From: Lachnospiraceae bacterium
GTDB lineage: Bacteria > Bacillota_A > Clostridia > Lachnospirales > Lachnospiraceae
Assembly (NCBI GenBank): GCA_017482005.1
Contig: JAFUOI010000011.1
Location: forward strand, 1 to 54,539
Length of the DNA stretch: 54,539 nucleotides
Direction: 5' to 3'
This document shows, in pieces, positions 15,230-22,771 of the stretch. Every line of letters begins with the position of its first letter. The stretch's first letter is position 1. The notes beneath the pieces were generated by a model. The model made no database searches and had not been told where the DNA came from. It saw only the letters and a list, made by a program, of their open reading frames with translations. The translations under genes and the position numbers were made by a program.

Positions 15230-16318
15230 TTATTTTACGGTTACTTTCTTACCGTTGCCCCAATGTACACCTTTTGCGCCGATGGTATAAGTATGATTTT
15301 TTTTCAGTTTTACTGTTTTAGATACATATTTTTTAGCATCAGAATCATAATAAGAATGAACGAAATTTTTCACAGTTATTGTTTTAGATCCTTTTTTGAG
15401 AGTGGCTGTACCGGTATACCACTGATCGGCTTTTTTGTCATAAATATATACATAAGCCTTGGCACTTTTCTTACTTGGTGTCGTATTAAGAAAAGAAGAA
15501 TTAATATTTTCTGCTAAAATATGCGCGTCCGTTATTTTCTGCTTTGTTTTAATGGTAATAGATTTTGTTGTAGCAGAAACGGAAGAAATCTTAAGCTGTT
15601 TACTGCTGCGGGTTGATGTCGGAGAATTCTTATCTGCATAAGAGTATAACAACTGATTTAAAGCAAGAAAACGTCCGGCCTGCGGTACGGCTAACTTATT
15701 GGTGATAGGGTAAGATGTATAGTTGCCGAAAGACTGTTTTTCACAAAGGAATCCGGCTTGGTTAATTTTAGTTGAGTTTTTAGCAACATAGTCACTAAAT
15801 TCATTTTCCATTTTAAGATATTTATATCCGTTGGATACGGTAATCTTAGATGGCATATTTTTTTTCAACTTTTCTGCTTTTTTGCGAACATTGGTAACAA
15901 CCTTTGTGTCTTTAAATGTTCCGGCTTTCACTACCTGGAATGTCTTTTTGATTTTTATGCCTTTACATTTGATGGTGATGGTTGCTTTACCTGTTTTTTT
16001 GGCTTTGACATTTCCTTTTGAGTCAACGGAAAGAACAGATTTCTTGCTGGATGAATAGCTTGCTTTGCTGACCTGTGAAACAGTTTTTGAAACTGTTCCG
16101 TCATAGTAGTAAGCATAGTCACCGATATTGAATTTTTCACCTTTTTCAATCTGGATCGTTTCCATTGCAGTTAAGGTAAATTGGTAGGTCCAATATACGC
16201 TGACATTCGATGCAGCGGAAACTTCCTGTGCTGTCATCGGCAGAACCGATACAATCGATGGAAATACCATCATGATGCATAAGAATACGGCAAGACGTAT
16301 TTTCGCATATCCTTTCAT
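15230..16318 (-). CDS. secreted Ig-like (Big_2-type) protein, paralogue 2
   Basis: A 362-residue protein. ATG at 16318 follows AAAGGAGGG by about 7 nt; longer in-frame starts would overlap this site. The signal peptide (MKGYAKIRLAVFLCIMMVFP) is nearly the same as that of paralogue 1. The mature chain shares the order YSSSKKSVLSVDSKGNVKAK, VVKAGTF, SKITVSNGYKYL and LAVPQAGRFLAL. The Ig-like segment is at about residues 85-140. The protein is strongly basic and Ser/Thr-rich and has no visible wall anchor. It directly precedes the O-antigen ligase gene, and its paralogue follows that gene, so the two probably arose by duplication around it. Confidence 0.85.
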   Translation of the reverse strand: MKGYAKIRLAVFLCIMMVFPSIVSVLPMTAQEVSAASNVSVYWTYQFTLTAMETIQIEKGEKFNIGDYAYYYDGTVSKTVSQVSKASYSSSKKSVLSVDSKGNVKAKKTGKATITIKCKGIKIKKTFQVVKAGTFKDTKVVTNVRKKAEKLKKNMPSKITVSNGYKYLKMENEFSDYVAKNSTKINQAGFLCEKQSFGNYTSYPITNKLAVPQAGRFLALNQLLYSYADKNSPTSTRSSKQLKISSVSATTKSITIKTKQKITDAHILAENINSSFLNTTPSKKSAKAYVYIYDKKADQWYTGTATLKKGSKTITVKNFVHSYYDSDAKKYVSKTVKLKKNHTYTIGAKGVHWGNGKKVTVK

Positions 16319-16350
16319 TTGATGCCCTCCTTTAATCATTGTAATATGTA

Positions 16351-16749
16351 TTAAATATTTAACTCATCTTTCAACCATGTGAGGGCTTGGTCCAATGTTT
16401 CAAAATGTCCTTCCATAACACCGGTTTGAGAACGTTCTGTGTTTTTCTTGGCCTGAATTTTCAACATTACAGAGTCACCCTCAACAAAAGCAAAAGCCTT
16501 ACATCCGTTTTCTACGAATGTTTTGGTCATATTTGCAAGCTGTGTTCCCTCGTGAGGAGTTACCGGATCCATATTAGTACAATCGGCAATGTATGCCCAG
16601 CCACTGTTTTTCCATGCGCCGGCTTCTTCAAGAACGGTATCACAGAGCCAGATTAATTCGTCAATATTTGTTTTTCCGTTTCCGGCAGAGTATACAATGT
16701 TTCTTCCTGATACCGGGTAAACTGTTTGTGCGCCGTTTTCTTTAGCCAT
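16351..16749 (-). CDS. SpoIIAA-like/STAS-like small protein
   Basis: A 132-residue soluble protein; ATG at 16749 follows AAAGGAGGG by about 7 nt. Alternating beta/alpha character, a central GWAYIADCTNMDPVTPHE segment, and a C terminus FETLDQALTWLKDE resemble SpoIIAA-like (STAS) domains, which commonly end in an 'eeAlaWL' helix. The match is by eye and moderate. It is first in the minus-strand set with the Ig-like proteins and the O-antigen ligase, with 32 bp to the next start, so it may be co-transcribed. Its role there is unknown. Confidence 0.7.
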   Translation of the reverse strand: MAKENGAQTVYPVSGRNIVYSAGNGKTNIDELIWLCDTVLEEAGAWKNSGWAYIADCTNMDPVTPHEGTQLANMTKTFVENGCKAFAFVEGDSVMLKIQAKKNTERSQTGVMEGHFETLDQALTWLKDELNI

Positions 16750-16867
16750 AATATAGCCCTCCTTTAATACATATTGATTTTTGTATAAATCCACTAAAAA
16801 ATTTACAAAAATATCATATTTATTATATATTTTCCATGATATAATGTCAATGTAAGGGGAAGAAAAA

Positions 16868-17296
16868 ATGAGGAAAGAAGGGAAAAAAATGACAAGGATT
16901 AACATTGCTAAAATTATGATTCCAAAGCCGCTGACGAGAGTTCTTCACGCGGGGGATACGGTCCGTCAGGCACTTGAAACAATGGAAAATCATGGGTTTA
17001 CTGCGATACCTGTTTTAGATGAGGAGGAGAGGTACATAGGTTGTGTCACGGAGGGGGATTTTCTCCGCCATATACTCCGTGTCGGAAATGCCGAGAAAAA
17101 AGCACATGAGCAGTTTGCAGTGGGGGATCTTGTAAGAAAAGGCTTTTGTGAGGCCATTGATATTGCAGCTCCGGCGGAGGATGTGATACGTACCATTTTG
17201 AATCAAAACTTTGTGCCGGTTGTCGATGACCGGAATGTTCTTTGCGGGATTGTAACACGTAAAGGTGTCATTGAGGAACTGGCGGAGGATGTGTAG
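16868..17296 (+). CDS. CBS-pair domain protein
   Basis: A 142-residue protein consisting of little more than two CBS motifs (about 18-68 and 85-138). The first has HGFTAIPVLDEEERYIGCVTEGDFLR and the second NFVPVVDDRNVLCGIVTRKGVIE. Such pairs bind adenosine nucleotides and act as sensors. ATG at 16868 has AGGGGA 7 nt upstream; ATG 16889 also has a reasonable site (AAGGG) and would remove seven residues. It is transcribed divergently from the SpoIIAA-like gene and has no obvious effector gene next to it. Confidence 0.88.
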   Translation: MRKEGKKMTRINIAKIMIPKPLTRVLHAGDTVRQALETMENHGFTAIPVLDEEERYIGCVTEGDFLRHILRVGNAEKKAHEQFAVGDLVRKGFCEAIDIAAPAEDVIRTILNQNFVPVVDDRNVLCGIVTRKGVIEELAEDV

Positions 17297-17361
17297 GCAG
17301 AAAAGCTGTGCCAAAAGAGCGGTAGGTACGGCTGACAGGGAAAGCAGTGTATGATTAGAGA

Positions 17362-17710
17362 AATTGGGTTTATGTTAGAAAAAGTATTTGCTCAGACCCA
17401 ATAGGGGTGGTGTTTTGTGAAGGAATTTTAAGGATTTGGGCATATATCAAAAAAGAAGAGTTTCAGACCCGCATTTTATGCAAAAGTGTGGGTCTATTTT
17501 AATGACATTATTGCATATACCCAAATAGTTTACATAACAACAAGATTCTTCAAGATAATTGGGTCTTAGATTTAAATATTTTGGTATGTACCCATTGTTG
17601 AAAAAATAGAGGTATCGCCATGCCGAGCAAGAAACCACGCCATGCACGGCATGAGATACGCCATGCCCATTCATAGCCCTGCGGGCTATTTCATGGACGG
17701 CTGGCGCCGT
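17362..17710. repeat. gene-free stretch with nested inverted repeats
   Basis: No credible ORF lies between 17297 and 17787. The pairing blocks in order are ATTGGGT (17364-17370) with ACCCAAT (17396-17402), and ATTTGGG (17434-17440) with CCCAAAT (17520-17526). The latter encloses AGACCC/GGGTCT followed by ATTTT, then a further TTGGGT/ACCCA. From 17618 a second class starts: CATGCCG/CGGCATG and ATAGCCC-TGC-GGGCTAT. The last part resembles, in inverse orientation, the element at 8663-8703 (CATGA, stem, AGCCCG, AGGGC, stem, GAATGG). Confidence 0.55.
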
Positions 17711-17729
17711 ATATGTCTAAAATAAAAGA

Positions 17730-17756
17730 ACCGGGTGAGAATAAATTCTCCCCGGT
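17730..17756 (-). terminator. intrinsic terminator of the perR-rubrerythrin operon
   Basis: ACCGGG...GAGAAT pairs with ATTCTC...CCGGT (about 12 bp, loop AA, one asymmetry). On the minus strand it is followed by a T-rich tail. Confidence 0.8.
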
Positions 17757-17787
17757 CCATTTATTTTATCCATGCATGGCTTGTAGC

Positions 17788-18327
17788 TTAGCCAAAGTAT
17801 CTCTTCAAAAGTCCTTCGAATGCCTTTCCGTGTCTTGCCTCATCTCTGGCCATTTCATGCACAGTGTCATGGATCGCGTCAAGATTCTGCTCTTTTGCAC
17901 GTTTTGCAAGGTCAAATTTACCTGCTGTAGCACCGTTTTCAGCTTCTACACGCATCTCGAGGTTTTTCTTAGTAGAGTCTGTCACAACTTCACCGAGAAG
18001 TTCAGCAAATTTTGCTGCGTGCTCAGCCTCTTCCCAAGCTGCTTTCTCCCAGTAAAGACCGATTTCCGGATAACCTTCTCTGTGAGCAACTCTTGCCATT
18101 GCAAGGTACATACCAACTTCTGTACATTCTCCCATATAGTTTGCACGAAGATCTTCAATGATATCTTCGCTGACACCCTGAGCTACGCCTACTACGTGCT
18201 CTGCTGCCCAAGTTCTTTCCTCAGACTGCGCTGTAAATTTCTCAGCCGGAACACCACACTGTGGGCACTTCTCCGGTGCTGCATCTCCTTCATGAACATA
18301 ACCACATACCTGACATACAAATTTCAT
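17788..18327 (-). CDS. reverse rubrerythrin (rubredoxin-first), peroxide detoxification
   Basis: A 179-residue protein. The rubredoxin domain comes first, with CQVC (5-8) and CPQC (21-24) as the iron ligands. The four-helix di-iron domain follows, with [10 protein letters not shown] near the C terminus and the ECTEVGMYL and EEAEHAAKF helices. This order is reversed from classical rubrerythrin and matches the clostridial reverse rubrerythrins, which act as NADH-dependent H2O2 and O2 reductases with rubredoxin-type partners. It lies 45 bp downstream of perR on the same strand, which fits peroxide-controlled expression. GGAG lies about 8 nt before the ATG. Confidence 0.93.
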   Translation of the reverse strand: MKFVCQVCGYVHEGDAAPEKCPQCGVPAEKFTAQSEERTWAAEHVVGVAQGVSEDIIEDLRANYMGECTEVGMYLAMARVAHREGYPEIGLYWEKAAWEEAEHAAKFAELLGEVVTDSTKKNLEMRVEAENGATAGKFDLAKRAKEQNLDAIHDTVHEMARDEARHGKAFEGLLKRYFG

Positions 18328-18372
18328 ACCTTTTTCTCCTTTTCTTTTCCTATAGTTTTTGTTTTTAAAGTT

Positions 18373-18777
18373 TTATGAAGTTTCTTTTGGGTTGGAAAGT
18401 AGACAGTCTTTACAGGTTCCATAAAAATAAGTCATATTACCTTCGATCTGTCCCGGAAAATTCTTTCCGGCGGCTGCATTGATATGGTCAATGCTATCCA
18501 TTTCAAGATCAATGACACTTCCGCAATCTTTACATATAAAATGATAATGTAAAGAAGTATCTGCATCAAAGTGATCTACACCATCGCTCAAGTGAAGTCT
18601 TAAGATTTCACCAAGATCTGAGAGCAATGTCAGATTCCGATAAACAGTTCCGAGACTGATGTGAGGATATATTTCCCTGATATTCTGATAAACAACATCA
18701 GCGGTCGGATGATCTTTTCTTGTTATTAAAAATTCTTTAATTGCTTCTCTTTGTCTGCTGTATTTTAATGTTGCCAA
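18373..18777 (-). CDS. perR: Fur family transcriptional regulator, PerR-type
   Basis: A 134-residue repressor. Translation starts at TTG, with AGGAGG 9 nt upstream; no ATG is available in this part of the frame. The winged helix (residues 1-75) contains SLGTVYRNLTLLSDLGE, the Fur-family recognition helix. The regulatory metal site includes DHFDADTSLHYHF. The structural zinc site is two CKDC pairs. Asp residues in the sensing site fit PerR rather than Fur or Zur. The neighbouring reverse rubrerythrin is a typical PerR target, and a perfect palindrome covers its own -10 region. Confidence 0.88.
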   Translation of the reverse strand: MATLKYSRQREAIKEFLITRKDHPTADVVYQNIREIYPHISLGTVYRNLTLLSDLGEILRLHLSDGVDHFDADTSLHYHFICKDCGSVIDLEMDSIDHINAAAGKNFPGQIEGNMTYFYGTCKDCLLSNPKETS

Positions 18778-18822
18778 AAATGCTGTCCTCCTTTCTCGGT
18801 TTTTGTAATCAGTAACAATTAC

Positions 18823-18838
18823 TGTTATTATAATAACA
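18823..18838 (-). promoter_or_regulatory. PerR/Fur-type operator over the perR promoter
   Basis: TGTTATTATAATAACA is a perfect 16-bp palindrome close to the Per box (TTATAAT-N-ATTATAA). It contains the -10 TATAAT; a -35-like TTGACT lies about 19 bp upstream on the minus strand. This position fits autorepression. Confidence 0.7.
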
Positions 18839-19021
18839 CAATAAAAAAGAAAGTCAATAGGTTTCTATAAAAAATTTATAAAAACCATAATATTCCTGAA
18901 AAGTTCATAGACGCCGCGATTTTTGAAGGATATAATTATGAAAATAAAGCAAGTAGTGCTTCATAAATAATTTTGAAGATTTTAGTTTACGACATTCTCG
19001 TGTATAGGAGGCATTTTATAT

Positions 19022-20158
19022 ATGAAGAAAAAGAAGGAGATGACATTGCGGACGAGACTGATTATTGCATGCGGTGCAATGCTTCTGGTTCCGCTCCTGC
19101 TGACGCTGTTTTCGTTTTTCGGTATCCGTTTTTATCTGATGCAGACAAATGGAGCAGAGGCAGATATTATTAACATTGCGCAGCGCATCAGTAAGACGTT
19201 TTTCTTTGATATGGCAATTGCGATTGTCCTGATTATGTTTTTTACGGTATATTTTTTCCGTGGACTGATTCAAAAATGGTTTGTTGTCCCGATCGGAGAG
19301 ATGAATGAGGCGATGAAGCATATTACACGGGGCGATCTGGATTATCAGATGCAAAAGGAGTATTCCGGAGAGATTGGTGAACTGTTTGAAAATTATGAGG
19401 ATATGCGTCTTAGGCTGAAAGAAAATGTGGAAGAGACAAGTATCAATGAGCAGAGAAGCAAGGAACTGATCAGCAATATTTCCCATGACTTGAAAACGCC
19501 GATTACTTCTATCAAAGGTTATGTGGAGGGTATCATGGATGGTGTGGCAGACACACCTGAGAAGATGGATAAATACATCCGCACGATTTATAATAAATCC
19601 AATGAATTGGACAGACTTATCAATGAGCTGACCTTTTATTCGGGGATTGACAGTAACCGGATTCCATATCACTTCCATCGGATGAATGTCAATGATTTTT
19701 TCCAGGATTGTGTGGAGGAAGTCGGACTGGATCTTGAATCACGAAATATCAAATTTGATTTTTCAAATTTTGTGTCGCATGATACACAGATTATTGCAGA
19801 TCCGGAGCAGCTTCGAAAAGTAATTAGCAATATTGTAGGAAACAGTGTAAAATATTTAGATAAGGAAGAAGGGCGGATTGATATCCGTATTTTGGACGAG
19901 ATTGATTCCATCCGTGTGGAGATTGAAGACAACGGAAAAGGAATCAGTCAGCGGGATCTGGGGAATATTTTCGAACGGTTTTATCGGACGGATTCTTCCC
20001 GGAATTCCATGCAGGGTGGAAACGGTATCGGTCTTTCCATTGTAAAGAAGATCATAGAAGACCATGGAGGATATATTTGGGCAACAAGCAAAGAGGGCGA
20101 AGGTACCTGTATGCATTTTGTAATCCGAAAATACAGTGAGGTGGAAAATAATGAGTAA
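19022..20158 (+). CDS. sensor histidine kinase
   Basis: A 378-residue membrane kinase. TM1 (about 12-38) and TM2 (about 60-80) enclose only about 20 external residues, so it may sense within the membrane or through another protein. A HAMP linker follows (about 82-135, PIGEMNEAMKHITRGDLDY). HisKA has SNISHDLKTPITSIKGY with phospho-His 155. HATPase_c has N (NIVGNSVKYL), G1 (DNGKGI), F (FERFYR) and G2 (GNGIGLSI) boxes. AGGAGG lies 10 nt before the ATG. The gene overlaps its response regulator by 8 nt. The stimulus is not evident. Confidence 0.94.
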   Translation: MKKKKEMTLRTRLIIACGAMLLVPLLLTLFSFFGIRFYLMQTNGAEADIINIAQRISKTFFFDMAIAIVLIMFFTVYFFRGLIQKWFVVPIGEMNEAMKHITRGDLDYQMQKEYSGEIGELFENYEDMRLRLKENVEETSINEQRSKELISNISHDLKTPITSIKGYVEGIMDGVADTPEKMDKYIRTIYNKSNELDRLINELTFYSGIDSNRIPYHFHRMNVNDFFQDCVEEVGLDLESRNIKFDFSNFVSHDTQIIADPEQLRKVISNIVGNSVKYLDKEEGRIDIRILDEIDSIRVEIEDNGKGISQRDLGNIFERFYRTDSSRNSMQGGNGIGLSIVKKIIEDHGGYIWATSKEGEGTCMHFVIRKYSEVENNE

Positions 20159-20840
20159 GATTTTGATTATTGAAGATGAGGTAGCTATTGCAGAGCTGCA
20201 GAAAGATTATCTGGAAATTAATGAATTTGATGTGACAATTGAAAACGACGGGGCAAAAGGACTTGAGGCAGCACTGGATCAGGATTTTGACCTGGTGATA
20301 CTTGATTTGATGCTTCCGGGTATGGATGGGTATGAGATTTGTAAGAATATCCGTAATGAGAAGAATATTCCGATTATTATCGTTTCTGCCAAAAAGGACG
20401 ATATCGACAAGGTGCGGGGTCTGGGTCTCGGTGCAGACGATTATATGACAAAGCCGTTCAGCCCGAGTGAGCTTGTAGCGCGTGTCAAAGCACATCTTTC
20501 CCGTTACGAGAGATTGGTCAGCTCCAATCAAAAGTCAAACGATATGGTGGAGATCCGCGGTATCAAGATAGATAAAACTGCGCGCCGTGTTTATATTAAC
20601 GGCGAGGAGAAGGTATTTACGACAAAGGAATTTGATCTTTTGACGTTTCTTGCGGAAAACCCGAACCGCGTTTTTTCAAAGGATGAATTGTTCCGGGAAA
20701 TCTGGGATATGGAATCCATCGGAGATATTGCGACGGTAACGGTTCATATTAAGAAGATCCGTGAGAAGATAGAGGATGATACATCTAATCCGCAGTACAT
20801 TGAGACGATTTGGGGCGTGGGCTACCGCTTTAAACTATAA
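20151..20840 (+). CDS. response regulator, OmpR/PhoB family
   Basis: A 229-residue protein: receiver (1-118; acidic pair 9-11, phospho-Asp 52 in LDLMLPGMDG, Lys in MTKPF) and a winged-helix DNA-binding domain (about 130-229, ending ETIWGVGYRFKL). ATG at 20151 lies inside the kinase stop region, preceded by GAGGTGG. The overlap shows it is the cognate partner of the upstream kinase. Its targets are unknown. Confidence 0.95.
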   Translation: MSKILIIEDEVAIAELQKDYLEINEFDVTIENDGAKGLEAALDQDFDLVILDLMLPGMDGYEICKNIRNEKNIPIIIVSAKKDDIDKVRGLGLGADDYMTKPFSPSELVARVKAHLSRYERLVSSNQKSNDMVEIRGIKIDKTARRVYINGEEKVFTTKEFDLLTFLAENPNRVFSKDELFREIWDMESIGDIATVTVHIKKIREKIEDDTSNPQYIETIWGVGYRFKL

Positions 20841-20918
20841 CGATGTCTCTGCATAGTCCTATGTACTCGGTGCAGGATGGACATTTGCAGGCAAAAAATC
20901 AAAGAAAAAGGAACGGAC

Positions 20919-21668
20919 ATGAAATCACAGATTATTCATGAGGACAAAGATATTATCGTTATTTATAAACCTGCAGGATTGGCGGCCCAGTCGGCAAAAG
21001 TGACGCAGGCGGATGTGGTCAGCGAGATATGCGGTTATTTAAAAAGTCCGTATGTGGGGCTTGTGCACAGGCTGGATCAGCCGGTGGAAGGTCTGATGGT
21101 GCTGGCCAAAACAAAGGCAGCAGCCGGCGCTTTGAGTGCGCAGCTGACAAAAGGTGAACTTAAAAAGACGTATCTTGCAGTTGTGAGCGACGAAAGAGAG
21201 GGCGCGGAGCAGGCAGGGCAGACAAAGATGTCCGAAGAGTGGACGGAACTTACGGATTATCTGGTAAAAGATTCCAAAGCAGGCAAGGCGGAAGTGCTCA
21301 CAAAGGAGCAGGAGACGGAACACAGAAATAAGGGAAAAGAGGGAGAAAAGGCATCCAAGGCGACGTTGTTTTATCGCAGGATCTGCGGAGGCGAAGGAAA
21401 TACGGCACTTATGGAGATTAAGCTTATTACCGGACGTTTTCATCAGATCCGAGCACAGATGGCTCATGCAGGAATGCCTCTGCTGGGAGATGTGAAGTAC
21501 GGGAGCGGGCAATCCAAAGCATTGACGCAGCAGATTGGGGAGAAGGTTTTGCTCAAAGATGTTGCACTGTGTGCCTACAAGCTTTCTTTTGTACACCCGG
21601 GAACTAAAAAATCTATGGAATTTGAAATAAGACCGAAGAAGCCAGTTTTTAACAGCTATCATTTTTAA
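20919..21668 (+). CDS. RluA-family pseudouridine synthase
   Basis: A 249-residue enzyme. GLVHRLDQPVEGLMVLAKT carries the catalytic Asp53 in the HRLD motif, and TGRFHQIRAQMAHAGMPLLGD is the conserved second RluA motif. There is no N-terminal S4 domain, and the protein is shorter than RluC/D, so the RNA target cannot be read from it. AAAGG lies about 8 nt before ATG 20919. It follows the two-component genes by 78 nt without a terminator between. Confidence 0.9.
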   Translation: MKSQIIHEDKDIIVIYKPAGLAAQSAKVTQADVVSEICGYLKSPYVGLVHRLDQPVEGLMVLAKTKAAAGALSAQLTKGELKKTYLAVVSDEREGAEQAGQTKMSEEWTELTDYLVKDSKAGKAEVLTKEQETEHRNKGKEGEKASKATLFYRRICGGEGNTALMEIKLITGRFHQIRAQMAHAGMPLLGDVKYGSGQSKALTQQIGEKVLLKDVALCAYKLSFVHPGTKKSMEFEIRPKKPVFNSYHF

Positions 21669-21669
21669 G

Positions 21670-21713
21670 AAAAATACCTATACTAATCCCAAAAGGACAG
21701 GATAGGTATTTTT
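21670..21713 (+). terminator. terminator that also covers the next gene's RBS
   Basis: AAAAATACCTAT (21670-21681) and ATAGGTATTTTT (21702-21713) form a perfect 12-bp stem with a 20-nt loop. The T run ends 1 nt before the next ATG. The probable ribosome site GATAGG lies in the 3' arm and AAAAGGA in the loop. Confidence 0.8.
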
Positions 21714-21714
21714 T

Positions 21715-22767
21715 ATGTGGAATGTGTTGCGGGAAAACAGGGAAAAAGCTATATTTGCAGGAGTTGCGGCAGCTCTTTTTCTTTTCTTCCGCTTTGTAGT
21801 ACCGCTTATATATCCATTTCTTCTCGGAGCTGTAATTGCAGCGATTCTGCATCCGGCAATTTCTTTTCTACACCGGAAATTTCATGTGGGAAAAGGTTTA
21901 AGTGCATTGATTTTGCTGACATTAATCGTTCTATTTATAGTGTTGGTCCTTAGTTTGTGCGGGTATGGAATCATAGAGAAAGGATACGAAATTATTTCCG
22001 ATTATGAAAAATATGTACAGGTCGCGGAGGAAAGAGCCGGGATGTGTTGTGACTGGATTGAAACCCGGCTGCATCTTCAAAGAGGGTATTTGATGAAGGA
22101 GATGAAGGGGGCTGTGACACGTATGACTCATGAATGGCAGGGAACAATGATTCCGGACGTATTTGAGGGTTCGGTAAGCGGACTGAAGAAAATGGTTTCC
22201 GTGGGAATGTTTTTTGTTTTCATGTTTTTGTCTGCGGTTTTAATTGTAAAAGAGTGGGATGGTTACAGAACCGGGATTTTCCGGAATTATATGATATATC
22301 TGCAGAAGGTTCTGGATTTTTTAAAAATATTTATCGGAGCGCAGATACGTATTATCGGGGTGATTGGCCTGATTTGTATAGCAGGCTTTTTTCTTGCGGG
22401 AGTCAGTGGTGCGCTTGGACTGGCAATATTGACTGCGTGCCTTGATCTGCTTCCGTTTATCGGAACGGGTATCATTATAGTACCATTGCTTCTCTGGAAG
22501 GTAGTAAATGCGCAGTACTACCAAGCATTTCTATTGCTTGCAACGTATATTTGTTGTATGATTGCAAGAGAATATCTTGAGCCGAAATTTATCAGCGCCA
22601 AGACAGGTATTTCGCCGGTTTTCACGCTTCTCGGTATTTATGTGGGGATTCATTTGATTGGATTTCCGGGGATTGTTTTGGGACCGCTTTATGTGGTGAT
22701 GTTGCATATTTTTTACAAAGAACTGATGGAAAAAGAAGAGCCAGCGGCAGATGCAGAAAGGGAATAG
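21715..22767 (+). CDS. AI-2E family (PerM-like) transporter
   Basis: A 350-residue protein with eight hydrophobic segments arranged as in the AI-2E/PerM family. Two to three lie at the N terminus, then a soluble helical stretch (about 90-160), then five at the C terminus. The characteristic end block IGFPGIVLGPLYVVMLHIFYKE is present. Members include exporters of autoinducer-2 and Na+/H+ antiporters, so the substrate is undetermined. The start codon directly follows a terminator hairpin whose 3' arm holds the ribosome site, so initiation may be structure-dependent. The next gene begins 4 nt after the stop. Confidence 0.88.
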   Translation: MWNVLRENREKAIFAGVAAALFLFFRFVVPLIYPFLLGAVIAAILHPAISFLHRKFHVGKGLSALILLTLIVLFIVLVLSLCGYGIIEKGYEIISDYEKYVQVAEERAGMCCDWIETRLHLQRGYLMKEMKGAVTRMTHEWQGTMIPDVFEGSVSGLKKMVSVGMFFVFMFLSAVLIVKEWDGYRTGIFRNYMIYLQKVLDFLKIFIGAQIRIIGVIGLICIAGFFLAGVSGALGLAILTACLDLLPFIGTGIIIVPLLLWKVVNAQYYQAFLLLATYICCMIAREYLEPKFISAKTGISPVFTLLGIYVGIHLIGFPGIVLGPLYVVMLHIFYKELMEKEEPAADAERE

Positions 22768-22771
22768 ATTT

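Noticed and set aside
17447..17674. 75-codon minus-strand ORF in the repeat-rich gap
   Set aside because: No ribosome site, covers inverted repeats of both classes and has no recognisable protein pattern.
17713..18378. 221-codon plus-strand ORF
   Set aside because: It is the antisense of the rubrerythrin gene, with a Cys/Phe/Ser-rich composition typical of shadow frames.
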